Assembly: GCF_001969385.1 (NCBI RefSeq)
Contig: NZ_CP014803.1
Coordinates: forward strand, 1 to 64,000
DNA length: 64,000 nt
Source of the DNA: Salipiger profundus
Lineage (GTDB): Bacteria > Pseudomonadota > Alphaproteobacteria > Rhodobacterales > Rhodobacteraceae
Direction of reading: 5' to 3'
Positions 1 to 9,100 of this stretch are shown piece after piece. The position numbers were made by a program, and so were the translations under genes. The first letter of the stretch is position 1. The number at the start of each line of letters is the position of its first letter. Under the pieces are notes generated by a model, which had not been told where the DNA came from, ran no database searches, and saw nothing but the letters and a program-made list of their open reading frames with translations.

Positions 1-739
1 ACCGATAGATCGCAGCCGCATGGATCGGCTCGGCAATCAGGAAGTTGAGATAATTCAAAGCTTGGGCGTTCACGCCCAGGGCGGGCAGATCACGGATGGT
101 CTCGTCTCCGAAGGCCGGTGTGAGAAACTCAACGAGCTGGCCACTGCCACCCTGCGCCCATCGCCAGGTCCGACCTCGGTCAAGAGCCGGCAGGGGATCA
201 AACTTGAGCGTCGAGAAGGTCTCGGCCAGCCCGGGGTCAACGTGATCCTTTAGCGCGATGCTGAGTTTTTCGAACTGAGCAATGTCGATGTCCCCGGTAT
301 TGGCCATGCCCCCCAAGGGCAAACGAATACCAAGCTCACCCTCGTAAAGCCGGAACGCATTTGTCCCGACCATGGTGCCACCCAAACGGAAAGTCCCGGC
401 TGCTGCCATCGCCGAAAGGATGGAGCCCGTCGCGCGGTCGGTCGGTGTCATGCCTTCGGCGCGCAGGAGCCGAACCAGTCGAGACCGTTCAGCCTGCCGA
501 TCCTTGGCAGTCGCGCGCAGCTCCTCGATCCGGTCGATACGTGAACGCGTCTCGTCGTTGTCTTCTCCGATATAGACAAACCGCATCTCTGTTCCGACAC
601 GACGCGCGGCGTACCAATAGGCCTTGTCGCCGCGGGTTTTGAGCGTGGGCTTGCCTTCGACACCGGACAAGGCGTCGTCCTTCAGGAGACGCACCAGATC
701 GGTATAAGCGCTTGTGGCTATGCTGCTGAGAGGTATCAT
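1..739 (-). CDS. GSU2403-family nucleotidyltransferase-fold protein (3' end outside window)
   Basis: The frame stays open from an ATG at 739 to the left edge, so at least 246 residues are present and the C-terminus is missing. About residue 147 there is a TGDIDI motif, the paired acidic residues expected of a nucleotidyltransferase fold. It is preceded by a pattern (GTFRLGG, GTNAFRLYEGELG) that I associate with the GSU2403/NTP_transf_8 family. Members of this fold include abortive-infection toxins such as AbiEii, but the real substrate is unknown. The gene lies about 135 bases downstream of the DUF2493 gene on the same strand. The family call is moderately sure and the function is not. Confidence 0.7.
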   Translation of the reverse strand, partial: MIPLSSIATSAYTDLVRLLKDDALSGVEGKPTLKTRGDKAYWYAARRVGTEMRFVYIGEDNDETRSRIDRIEELRATAKDRQAERSRLVRLLRAEGMTPTDRATGSILSAMAAAGTFRLGGTMVGTNAFRLYEGELGIRLPLGGMANTGDIDIAQFEKLSIALKDHVDPGLAETFSTLKFDPLPALDRGRTWRWAQGGSGQLVEFLTPAFGDETIRDLPALGVNAQALNYLNFLIAEPIHAAAIYR

Positions 740-874
740 GCCAATCAATTTGAAATTTTGCTTGGTACGCATATACCTATCAAAACATGAAATTGCTAGG
801 CAAAAAGGACTGGGGAGCACCACCGCATCCTTGAGAAACGACGAAAGGGCCGCCCTTAGGCGACCCTCTCAAAC

Positions 875-1801
875 TCACTCACTCGTTGCCTTCGCCGGAT
901 CAGCAACCCGCATGACCGTCAGCCCCTTCGCCTCCGCCTTCTGCCCGAGGTTTAGCGCGACCCCATTGCCACCGAAGAGCACGACGCCGGTTGCGGCGAA
1001 CTTGTCGTCCAGCATCTCGTCGTTGCATTTGAACGGCGCGGCTCGGCCATGTGCGGACCAGCGGGGATCGAACCGTGCCTGCGCGACACCTCGAGCGCGC
1101 GCCCATCGGGCCGCGATCATCTCGGCCCCATTCTTGCCGCCCTTGTGGCAGAGGAAGATTTCCTGATTGCGGTTCTGCTTGATCCGCTCGCGAACCTTGT
1201 CGAGCGTCGAGAAGATGACATCGATATCGGTCCAGTCGGTCGCCCCCGAGACGATCAGGGGCACGCCTTCGACTTTCGACTTGGCTGCTGTTTCGCGATC
1301 ATGCTGTTCCAGCAACTGCCGGGCTTCGAAAACCGCCCCGGTCTCCTGAGCGCGAGCGCTGGCCCGCGACCCCGCGGCCGGGATAAAGGCGTGGCCAGTC
1401 TCGACCTCGTAGCATTCCGCCGCCGCCTCGCTCATGACCTCAATCGCTCCGACGATCTCGCGGAGTTGCAGAAAGCGAGCTTGCGCCTCTTCCAGAGCGG
1501 TCTCGGCGATCTCCGATCCGTCATGGGATTTCGCCAGGGCCCCGATCTTGTCGGCGGTGCGGTCCATTTCCTTTCCGAGGGCAACCTTGCGCCGCTGCAG
1601 GATCGTGGCGAGCCCGTGCGCGAGCGGTTCGATCTCGGCTTCCAGCCCGGTGTTCCGCAACTGGCCGAGCAGGGTCTCGAAGGTCTCGCGGATGATGCTG
1701 TCCTTCAGGATGTGATCGTCGGGGTTCGGCAGGTCCGCGCCTTTCTCGGTCAGGCCGAATAGTTCGATGGTCTCGTAGGTGTTCGCTTGGTCGTAAGCCA
1801 T
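875..1801 (-). CDS. DUF2493 (SLOG-like) domain protein
   Basis: This 308-residue protein has a helical, charged N-terminal half and a C-terminal half (from about residue 180) that fits DUF2493. It reads VSGATDWTD, then a predicted helix, then CHKGGKNGAEMIAARWA and RAAPFKCNDEML. That family belongs to the Rossmann-like YspA/SLOG group, which is thought to bind nucleotide-type ligands. The protein is a frequent passenger on alphaproteobacterial plasmids and no activity has been shown that I know of. The ATG at 1801 opens with MAYDQANTYET; the upstream 600 bases carry no good gene. It is the first of the backbone genes and may be cotranscribed with the nucleotidyltransferase-like gene downstream. 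Confidence 0.8.
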   Translation of the reverse strand: MAYDQANTYETIELFGLTEKGADLPNPDDHILKDSIIRETFETLLGQLRNTGLEAEIEPLAHGLATILQRRKVALGKEMDRTADKIGALAKSHDGSEIAETALEEAQARFLQLREIVGAIEVMSEAAAECYEVETGHAFIPAAGSRASARAQETGAVFEARQLLEQHDRETAAKSKVEGVPLIVSGATDWTDIDVIFSTLDKVRERIKQNRNQEIFLCHKGGKNGAEMIAARWARARGVAQARFDPRWSAHGRAAPFKCNDEMLDDKFAATGVVLFGGNGVALNLGQKAEAKGLTVMRVADPAKATSE

Positions 1802-2381
1802 TGTTCATATCTCCAGATGTTCGGGATTACTTGGCTCACCACGGGAGTGTGGTGGCATGGCCGAAATTCTGGTTCACCGAATCTGTCCGGGTCAGGGACG
1901 GCGCAGCCGCCGGCTTGGCGGGCGCAAAAGTTTTCAGGGCACATCGCTTCCCGCAGCCGGGTCATCGAACACTTAACCGCCCTCTCCATCGCCGCTGCCC
2001 CCACCGAAAAGTTTTGCGATCCTTGAGGCGGGCTGATTTGGGGGCCATCCGGAGGATATGCTTCCGCACTCATGTGTGTGTGTTTGACGGTAGGTTTGCC
2101 CAAACGAGCAGGCAAACGGCGCGACCGGACGCGGGAGACGGATGAAGCGGCGGGATCGTTTTGCATTTTGCAAAACAGACCGGAGCGCAATCCGGCGGAG
2201 CGGCCGGGGAGCGACGTGCTCGCGAGACGGGCAAACCGGGACGCCGGGCGCAACGCCGCGGTGAGGCCGCATGGCCGAATGCGCGATCGGCCACAGGCCG
2301 ATGCTCAACCGCGACTTGGCGTACCGAGCAGAAGTGGCCGCAAGGCATTGACCTCCCAGCCAGTCGACCGCACCCCAGCTC
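1802..2381. other. Intergenic region without a convincing gene
   Basis: Several short open frames overlap here on both strands, but none shows a recognisable family or a good ribosome site. The stretch holds two copies of AAAAGTTTT (near 1927 and 2006) and a perfect 7-bp inverted repeat at 2158-2176. It separates the leftward DUF2493 gene from the rightward parDE operon, so it should contain both promoters. Confidence 0.5.
2158..2176. repeat. Perfect inverted repeat GTTTTGC-5-GCAAAAC
   Basis: Seven-base arms flank ATTTT. The site lies about 210 bases before the -35 of the parDE promoter and 350 bases before the DUF2493 start. It could be an operator; there is no T-run to make it a terminator. 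Confidence 0.45.
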
Positions 2382-2410
2382 TTGTCAAGAAACGTCCAAT
2401 TCGGTAGTCT
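2382..2410 (+). promoter_or_regulatory. Predicted sigma-70 type promoter of parDE
   Basis: TTGTCA at 2382-2387 and TAGTCT at 2405-2410 are separated by 17 bases. Transcription would begin about 15-20 bases before the antitoxin start codon at 2434. In families of this type the antitoxin usually represses such a promoter. Confidence 0.5.
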
Positions 2411-2433
2411 GTTGGCACACCGAGAGGCCCGTC

Positions 2434-2709
2434 ATGAGTGTTCAAAAACAGACCGTCAGCTTCACCGATACCGCCTATGCCTTCGCCAAAGAGTTGGTCG
2501 AGGCAGGGGAATACCCCAATATGAGTGCGGCAGTGTCGGGTGAATTGGCGAAGGCCAAGGCGGAGCGTCAACGTGAGCAATCCGTTCTCGAGGCAGAATT
2601 GGAACGGCGCCTGTCCCTGCCGCTCGATCAATGGGAGCCGGTTGGTGAGGCTTCACAAGTCACCGCGGGCGCGCGCGCGCATCTGGCCGCGATATCCCAC
2701 AAGACCTGA
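2434..2709 (+). CDS. parD: ParD-like antitoxin (ribbon-helix-helix)
   Basis: The 91-residue protein begins MSVQKQTVSF, a beta strand typical of ParD-type ribbon-helix-helix DNA-binding domains. A helix and the turn EAGEYPNMSAAVS follow, and the C-terminus is a long charged helix that normally wraps the toxin. The stop codon overlaps the start of the ParE-like gene by one base (TGATG). Length, order and overlap are those of a type II toxin-antitoxin operon, here probably a plasmid-addiction module. The protein should bind its own promoter region and neutralise the partner. Confidence 0.88.
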   Translation: MSVQKQTVSFTDTAYAFAKELVEAGEYPNMSAAVSGELAKAKAERQREQSVLEAELERRLSLPLDQWEPVGEASQVTAGARAHLAAISHKT

Positions 2710-3041
2710 TGCGCTTCGTCCGGCACCCGTTCTTCGAGCGGGATCTCATTGGCATTGTCGATCACATTGTCGAGGTCACGCAAGGCGACACGGCGGCCGC
2801 GCTGCGGCGGCTCGACGAGATCGATGCCATGCTTCAGGCCATTGAAGAAAATCCGACCTCGGGCATGCGTCTCGGCGGAAAGCTGGACGGCTGGCTCGTG
2901 CGGCACGGCGGCTCCGGGTATCGGCTGACCATCGTGTTTAGGCCGGATGTCGAGGCCGGGGTAATCTACCTTGCCCTGGTCGCCTTCGGCGGGCGAGATT
3001 GGATGCGGCTGGCATCTGTCAGAAAGGTCTTCTCCGAATAG
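2709..3041 (+). CDS. parE: ParE/RelE-superfamily toxin
   Basis: The 110-residue protein starts MRFVRHPFFERDL and carries the helical hairpin and beta-sheet pattern of the ParE/RelE fold. A central run reads LGGKLDGWLVRHGGSGYRLTI and the C-terminal strand reads VRKVFSE. ParE members poison DNA gyrase and RelE members cleave mRNA; the sequence alone does not decide which applies. It is translationally coupled to the antitoxin before it. The gene is intact, so loss of the plasmid would be expected to be toxic to the host. Confidence 0.85.
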   Translation: MRFVRHPFFERDLIGIVDHIVEVTQGDTAAALRRLDEIDAMLQAIEENPTSGMRLGGKLDGWLVRHGGSGYRLTIVFRPDVEAGVIYLALVAFGGRDWMRLASVRKVFSE

Positions 3042-3098
3042 GCTTTCGCCACCAAGCGCCGGAACACCACGCGGCCTCCTGATGACGAAACCCAAGTG

Positions 3099-3467
3099 TC
3101 AGCCCACGGCGGCAGCGACGAAGGGATCGACCTCCGGTTCGATCTTTTGCGTGCGCCCCATCCAGGGCTCAGGCCGGATGGCTTTGACCCAATCGGCGAA
3201 ACTCGGGATGAAGCCCAGATCCTCACGCACATGCTGTTCACCGACCCAACGGGTCGGGATCACCCGACCAGTGGACAGGGTGAGCGTGGGCCCAAAGATT
3301 GTCTCAGCCATGAATATGCCTTCGGCATGATGACGAAGGGCGCGATGGCGGAAGTCGGCGGTAATCTCCTTGCTCGCATCGAACCAGCTGTGGAGGGCCA
3401 TGAAATCGTCGACCTCGCCGCCCCATTTCTTCACCGAGGACAGGGAATGGTGGTAGGGATGTGCCAT
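3099..3467 (-). CDS. DUF6915-like hypothetical protein
   Basis: This 122-residue protein begins MAHPYHHSLSSVKKWGG and contains WFDASKE and FRHRALRHHAEG, a His-rich helical pattern I associate with DUF6915. Members are small plasmid or phage proteins of unknown function. The later part (EDLGFIPSFADWVKAI) is compatible with a compact helical fold. It lies 10 bases after the DUF6878-like gene on the same strand, and the two are probably cotranscribed. It converges with the parDE operon. No transmembrane or signal segment is seen. Confidence 0.7.
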   Translation of the reverse strand: MAHPYHHSLSSVKKWGGEVDDFMALHSWFDASKEITADFRHRALRHHAEGIFMAETIFGPTLTLSTGRVIPTRWVGEQHVREDLGFIPSFADWVKAIRPEPWMGRTQKIEPEVDPFVAAAVG

Positions 3468-3477
3468 TGCCGCCTCC

Positions 3478-3969
3478 TTAAAATGTATGTTCGTAGGATT
3501 CAGTGGCGGTGTAGCGCTCGTTGTGATCGAGCGTGATCACGCGCGATTTCACATCGAAGGTGAACTCGCCACAATATGCACCGTCATTGTTCTCCCAGCC
3601 GGGATGGGTCTCGGCAAGAAAATCATAAGCCAGCTGTTCGACCGCCTCTTCGATGGTCATGCTGTGTTCGGTCACTTCGTCTGTCCCCCAACTCGCGCGC
3701 GAGAGGGAAATCTGCCCCTTGTGCAGGTCAACATTCTTTCCGCCTGATAGGGCTGAGACGTCTTCGATCTGGCCGCTGTCACCATAGCCATCGAAGGCAA
3801 CGATAACCTGCGCGATATCCGCTGCCGCCAGGACATCGAAGAGCACCTTCTTGTTGGCGGGTCGGATACTCGCGGACAATGCCTCGAAGCGCTGACGATC
3901 AGCGTAATAGCGTTGCATCGAGGCGGACATATCAAAAGTCTGACCCGGGGCGTTGTTGGTATCGGTCAT
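3478..3969 (-). CDS. DUF6878-like hypothetical protein
   Basis: The 163-residue protein reads FDGYGDSGQIEDV near residue 60 and DDFLAETHPGWENNDGAYGE-like text near residue 125 (here YDFLAETHPGWENNDGAY). A glycine/aspartate-rich C-terminal strand, FTFDVKSRVITLDHNERY, follows. These features match plasmid proteins grouped as DUF6878, for which I know no function. It is the first gene of a likely pair with the DUF6915-like gene. A copy of the repeated upstream box lies about 65-95 bases before the ATG. Confidence 0.72.
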   Translation of the reverse strand: MTDTNNAPGQTFDMSASMQRYYADRQRFEALSASIRPANKKVLFDVLAAADIAQVIVAFDGYGDSGQIEDVSALSGGKNVDLHKGQISLSRASWGTDEVTEHSMTIEEAVEQLAYDFLAETHPGWENNDGAYCGEFTFDVKSRVITLDHNERYTATESYEHTF

Positions 3970-4031
3970 GGGTGTGCTCCAGGAGAGCAGGTAAGGGATG
4001 AACCCACCGACGCTCTCTCACCCAGCAGGTT

Positions 4032-4064
4032 CACCCTGCCCCAAGCCCGCTTTCACTCTTTTCC
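4032..4064 (-). promoter_or_regulatory. Shared upstream box, copy 1
   Basis: On the minus strand this reads GTGAAAGCGGGCTTGGGGC after a purine run. It aligns with boxes before the DUF736, helicase, ParB-like, DUF3768 and ArdC genes; the common core is GAAAG..GGCTT. It lies 63-95 bases upstream of the DUF6878-like start. Confidence 0.5.
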
Positions 4065-4384
4065 CCGACAAATGACACTTAACGTGTTATGGCGGGCCCC
4101 AGCCCAGCGACTGTCACCCGAATGGGCGCAGAGCGGCAGCTCCGAACGACCATTTGGCCGCGATCGCACCTGGCTCGAAAGAGACATGTAAGAGCGCTAT
4201 TGGCCTTAGGGAGAACGGAGCGGCCGGGCTGCAGGCGCAGCCTAAGGCGCGGTGCCACGCCCATCGGGCGTGGCAGGGCTCATAACTGCTTAGGCAAATC
4301 CCAAACATCGGCTACAGGGTCGGCGTTCAATCAGGGTTAGGCCAATAGGATTTTCACCTGGTCAGATCGTCCAAAGACGGAACG

Positions 4385-4419
4385 AAAAAAGGCGCCATCT
4401 CGGGAGGTGAGATGACGCC
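4385..4419 (-). terminator. Rho-independent terminator, minus strand
   Basis: On the minus strand a GC-rich stem (GGCGTCATCTC with GAGATGGCGCC, one mismatch) closes a 7-base loop and is followed at once by six T residues. It would stop transcripts coming from the DUF736 gene, about 300 bases upstream. Confidence 0.75.
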
Positions 4420-4663
4420 TGATTTCTTGCGTCCACGCTGCGGGAGGAGGTGCAGCGCAGAACTCCGGTCCGACCCCCAGGGAGGAGGAGAGGAGGCCCA
4501 ACCTTCAAGAAAAATGTAGGGGGAATGCTGCGCCGCAACAAGGGGTTTCGCTGCAATGCAGCTATGCATGTCATGCAATGCTACATTCTTGCGCATGTCG
4601 TATATTATTGTTCAGAAATTGGGCGCACTCTGTGTCGCGGCGACTGCCTCGAGTTGGGGAATA

Positions 4664-4685
4664 GGAGCCGCGTTTACGCGGCTCC
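4664..4685. repeat. Perfect 9-bp hairpin after the DUF736 gene
   Basis: GGAGCCGCG and CGCGGCTCC flank a 4-base loop, 30 bases after the stop of the tandem-DUF736 gene. It lacks a T-run on either strand, so it may protect the mRNA 3' end instead of terminating transcription. Confidence 0.5.
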
Positions 4686-4714
4686 CGTCCGGTAACGATC
4701 TTCTCCCTGATCCA

Positions 4715-5440
4715 TCAGGCGACCAGTGAAAGACCTCCCGTCTCCTGTGCCTGCTCGCCGCTGTCGACGAAGGGGATGATCGAGAAGGTCTGACCGCCGC
4801 GCTGCTCTTCGTTCTGCACGGCGTTGACCCGCAGATCGCCATCGGGCGTGTTGATGAGGAGCGAGACATAATCATTGCCCGTACGATTGCTCTTCGCCAT
4901 CCAGGCCGAGCCCATGCGGATTGGGTGGCCGCGTGGTGAGGAGACCTCAATCCGGTAGTCGGGGTGAGTTTCCTCGGTCTTGAATTCGTTCTCGATCAGC
5001 ATGAAGTCGAGATCGAACATCATATTGGCGATGTAGCCGGCAAAGGCGTTGTCGGCATCCATCGCCGTCAGCTCACCCGAGATCGAGCCGGACTTCATCT
5101 CGCCGTTCGAGACCAGCGGGATGATTTCAAACGCGCCGCTCCCGGCCTCGCGTGCTTCTTTGGTCTGCACCGCGTTGACGCGGAACGGGCCGAGGCCGAC
5201 ATCGATCTGCATCGAGACGTAAGGATTACCGCTGGTATTGCCGGTCTCGCTCCAGGCCGTGCCGATGCGCACCTTGCGGCCCGACTTGTTCACCGCGGTC
5301 ACGTCAAAGTCGGGGCTGCGTTCGGACATCTTGGTCCGCGTCTCGAGCTGGATGGCGATATCGAACCGCGCGGAATGGATCATGCCGGAATAGACGGCGG
5401 CTGCGGTTTCGGCGTTTTTGGTCAGGGTTCCTGCGAACAT
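4715..5440 (-). CDS. Tandem DUF736 protein
   Basis: The 241-residue product is two DUF736-like units in a row. Unit one runs to about residue 130 (FDVTAVNKSGRKVRIGTAW, then GNPYVSMQIDV and RVNAVQTKE). Unit two repeats the order in the second half (YRIEVSSPRGHPIRMGSAW, then GNDYVSLLINT and RVNAVQNEE). Single DUF736 proteins are about 100 residues, so this is an internal duplication or fusion. The ATG at 5440 has AAGGAG seven bases upstream, which decides the start over a longer frame. DUF736 genes ride on many alphaproteobacterial plasmids and have no established function. A shared upstream box lies about 75-110 bases ahead. Confidence 0.8.
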   Translation of the reverse strand: MFAGTLTKNAETAAAVYSGMIHSARFDIAIQLETRTKMSERSPDFDVTAVNKSGRKVRIGTAWSETGNTSGNPYVSMQIDVGLGPFRVNAVQTKEAREAGSGAFEIIPLVSNGEMKSGSISGELTAMDADNAFAGYIANMMFDLDFMLIENEFKTEETHPDYRIEVSSPRGHPIRMGSAWMAKSNRTGNDYVSLLINTPDGDLRVNAVQNEEQRGGQTFSIIPFVDSGEQAQETGGLSLVA

Positions 5441-5514
5441 GGGTCTTCTCCTTGGGTTTGCCGGTGCCTGACACTTGGCCAGAGCACACGGGATTGCTTT
5501 TCGACCCCTCATGG

Positions 5515-5551
5515 GATCACCAATTCAGAAAGCCCTCTTTCCTCTCTCCCC
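5515..5551 (-). promoter_or_regulatory. Shared upstream box, copy 2
   Basis: The minus strand reads GGAAAGAGGGCTTTCTGAA. It overlaps the last codons of the upstream gene and lies 75-111 bases before the DUF736 start. Confidence 0.45.
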
Positions 5552-6056
5552 CCACTGTGCAACACGAGACACCACTCAGATCGGTGCCTGCGACCTCCCC
5601 GCACGCACCCGTCCCCTGCCCTTTTTCGGCAATGGTTCGGACAGGAACGCATCCGGAACTGCTGAACCCTGACGCCGCGCCATAGTCCCGGATGGTACGC
5701 TTTGTCAGTATGGCCTCCCCGTCACAGGCGCGGCAGAAGGCGTGATCCTGCAGGTCGGTGCTCTCCCATAACTGCAACTCGGTATTCCAGCCGACCCAGC
5801 AATCCCGCAGGACGTCTTCGCTGCCACAGGCGCTGCAATGGATGGTGACGCCCAGGTCGGGACGGGAGACAAAAAACGACATCTCATCCCCATTCAGCTT
5901 TGTGCCGCTTCGGTCCGTGAGGCCGATCGAACTGCCATTCGGCAGATAGGTGATCAGGTATTGGCCAGGTGGATCCCGGTGGACGCGGTAGCCTTCATGT
6001 GACCAGTGCACGGAGTGTCTCGCATCCACGGCGGATTCGATCTCTGCGAAGTTCAT
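5517..6056 (-). CDS. Hypothetical protein with paired CxxC motifs
   Basis: Starting at the ATG at 6056 (MNFAEIESAVDARHS) the product is 179 residues. Two zinc-knuckle-like pairs are visible, CSACGSEDVLRDC near residue 80 and FCRACDGEA near residue 115. The first half resembles a small beta domain (YRVHRDPPGQYLITYLPNG). I do not recognise a named family. The last 20 codons coincide with the upstream box of the DUF736 gene, so the true C-terminus is less certain than the rest. It follows the helicase gene on the same strand, with a strong hairpin in the gap. Confidence 0.65.
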   Translation of the reverse strand: MNFAEIESAVDARHSVHWSHEGYRVHRDPPGQYLITYLPNGSSIGLTDRSGTKLNGDEMSFFVSRPDLGVTIHCSACGSEDVLRDCWVGWNTELQLWESTDLQDHAFCRACDGEAILTKRTIRDYGAASGFSSSGCVPVRTIAEKGQGTGACGEVAGTDLSGVSCCTVGGERKEGFLNW

Positions 6057-6088
6057 ATTGATCTCCGTAGGGGATTGGTTGGGAATGC

Positions 6089-6120
6089 CCACGGGCCCGA
6101 TCAATCGATCTGGCCCGTGG
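6089..6120. repeat. Strong hairpin between helicase gene and next gene
   Basis: CCACGGGCC and GGCCCGTGG form nine-base arms, with GATC..GATC continuing the stem inside. It sits 43-74 bases after the helicase stop. There is no T-run, so termination without another factor is doubtful. Confidence 0.5.
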
Positions 6121-6162
6121 AATGGACGTTTTGGAGTCTGGACCTGCTCGAGCCGACGCGTG

Positions 6163-9100
6163 TCAGGCGGCTTCCTGGGACGCGCCAGTTTGGGCACCGG
6201 TGATCCGAGACAAGATCGCGGCGGTATCAACGCCCTCTCCGTGCGGCACGAAGACCCGGAGCTGGAAGGCGATGATCTCTGTAAAGCAGCCCATGGCCTT
6301 CAGCCCGTCGATCATGCCCCGGTCGGCCCCGTCGATCTCAAGACGGGCCGCCCCCGCGACCCGGCGGCGGATGAGCGTGAGACCGCGACCGAGATCGACC
6401 GGCGCTGTGGACCCGAGTGCCGCCGTCAGCACCTCCTGCGGGGTCTTCGGGGTGCCAACCATGAACCGCGCGCGCAGCGCCGCTGCGCCGTCCTCGCTGA
6501 CGGTCCGGCCGATCATGCTTGCCTGGCCCTCTGGCGTGACGCGGTAGATTCGCTCGTTGCCCGACGGGATGTCCTTCCAGATCGGAAGAAGCAGCCCCGT
6601 CAGCAGGTAGAGCTTCGTCGTGGCGGTTTTAGGGAGACTATCGGCCTCCTTGTCCCAGAGGCGGCGGAACTCTGACGGTTTGATCTCCTCCCAGGCGGAG
6701 GCCTGGAACTTCCCTTCCTCGACATAGGTGGACCCGCTCGGCCGCGTCACCTTGCGCATGAGCGTGACAATCTCCTCGTCATACATCTGCATCGGACGCG
6801 AAGAGATCAACGCCACGCGACCCGACGCGCGATTGATCATCGGCTGCTTATCAGGATTTCGATCCAGAGCCTCTTCAGCGGCGAGAACATGGACGGGGTC
6901 CGTCACTTCGAGCCCGATGATCCGTGTCACCGCGCCGGAGCGCGGACAGGTCCAGAGGTCTTCTGCCGAAACCTGCTCGATCCTCTCGCCGTGTAAAGTC
7001 TCGACGCCGAGATCGAGCGTGCCTGCCGCCCGCGCCCGCTCGGTCTGGTCGGCAATGCGGCTCATGAACTCGGCAAAGAGCGCGTTCTGCATGTGGATCG
7101 GCAGCGCCAGCACGCGGTTGAGGAAGCGCTGGATCGGCGGAAGTTCTTCGAGCAGCACGCCGTCCTGATCGATCAAACGAAGCGCTGTCCAATCGCAGAA
7201 CTGCTCGAAGCTCATCGCCCCGGCACGCCCGGCGGCCAGATCGGCATAATAGCCGCGGAGCGCTCCCCTTGCGATCGGGCTTTCGAGATTGTCCTCCTCG
7301 CGGAACATGCCCTGGGAGCCGGTCTCGCGCTGGCCCTTGGTGAGCGCGCCGAGCTGGTCGAGCCGCCGAGCGATCGTCGAGGTGAACCGCTTCTCGCCGT
7401 GCACGTCCGAGGTGCAGACCCGGAAAAAGGGCGCGGACACCTGAGCCGAGCGATGCGTGCGGCCGAGCCCCTGGATCGCCGCGTCGGCCCGCCAGCCGGG
7501 CTCGAGGAGATAGTGCCGCCGCCGCTTCTGGTTCTTCGCCGTCTGGGCGGCGTGATAGGACCGGCCCGTCCCGCCGGCATCGGAGAAGATGAGAATGTCC
7601 TTCTCGCCGTCCATGAAGGCGCGGGTTTCCGAGGAATTGCTGCTGGCGGATCGCTTCTCGATGAAGAGAGCGCCGTCACCGGATTTAAGGGGTCTGATGG
7701 AGCGCCCGGTCACCTCGGCCACGGCCTCATCGCCGAAGGCCCAAAGGATCTGATCGAGCGCCGCGGGGATCGGCGCGAGGGACATCAGCTCCATCATCGC
7801 GGCATCCCGCAAGGCCTCGGCCTCGCGCGAAACGACCAGGGCACCATTCGCATCCCGGAGTGGTTCGGCCACCATGTTGCCGTCGATCTCGATCAGCTTC
7901 TGGGCGTGGATCGGGAAGGCCTGTTCGAGGTAGGAGAGCACGTAGTCGCGTGGTGTCAGCGCGCCTTGCACGAGCTCGTCTTCAGGATCCATCGCCTCGA
8001 GCCGGCGTTTCAACAGGCTCTCTCCAGTTGAGACCACCTGGATGACGCAGGCATAACCGTCCGCAACATCCTCTTCGATGGCGCGGATGACGGTCGGGGC
8101 CTTCATGCCCATCAGGAGATGGTTGAAGAAGCGCTGCTTGGTGCTCTCGAAGCGCGACTTTGCCGAGGCCTTGGCGGCAGAGGCGTTCGTCTGACCGGAG
8201 GCGTCGTTGACGCCAGTCGCGGTCAGCGCGGCCTCAAGGTTGTGGTGGATCGTCCGGAAGGCCCCGGCATAGGCGTCGTAGATCTCGATCTGGGCCGGTG
8301 TCAGCGCATGTTCGAGCACGTCATACTCCACGCCGTCAAAGCTGAGTGCTCGCGCGGTGTAGAAGCCGAGGGTCTTCAGATCGCGTGCCACGACTTCCAT
8401 CGCCGCCACGCCGCCGGCCTCCATCGCGGAGACGAAACTCTCTCGGCTCGGGAATGGATATTCCGGCCCCTGCCCCCAGAGCCCGAGCCGGGAGGCATAG
8501 GCAAGGTTTTGCACGCTGGTGGCGCCCGTCGCCGAGACATAGAAGACCCGCGCCCGGGGCGCAGCGAGTTGGAGGCGTAGCCCGGCGAGACCCTGCTGGG
8601 AGGGCTTGACGCCCCTGCCCGCGTCGGACCCGGCGGCATTCTGCATGGCGTGGGCCTCATCGAAGGCCAGCACGCCGTCGAAGTCTTCGCCCATCCAGTC
8701 GAGAACCTGACTGAGACGCGTGGTTCCGCATTTGCCCGCCGAGCGCAGCGTCGCATAGGTCACGAAGAGGATGCCGTCGCCCATCGGAATGGGTTGGTCC
8801 GGCTTCCATTTGGAGAGCGGCTGGATGTCGGCGGGCGAGCCGCCGAGATCGGTCCAGTCGCGGATGGCGTCCTCGATGAGCGTGGCGGATTTGGAAATCC
8901 AGACCGCCTTGCGCCGCCCGGCGAGCCAATTGACCAGGATGAGCCCTGCGCATTCCCGGCCTTTGCCGCAGCCGGTGCCATCGCCGAGGAAATAGCCGAG
9001 CCGATAGGCCTTCGCCTCCAGATCGGTGTCGGCGCGGGTCATCCGGGTCTGGTCCTCATCGATGGTAAACCGCCCCGGCAGGTCGCGCGCGTGCGCGTCG

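Larger units (their letters stand above)
4065..4714. other. Intergenic region with two hairpins, no gene seen
   Basis: No open frame here has a plausible product. It carries two strong hairpins listed separately. The rest is unassigned sequence between the tandem-DUF736 gene and the upstream region of the DUF6878-like gene. Confidence 0.5.

Noticed and set aside
4079..4340. Short frames in the gap after the DUF736 gene
   Set aside because: They are Arg-rich, overlap each other on both strands and lack ribosome sites; the stretch is better explained by terminators and leader sequence.
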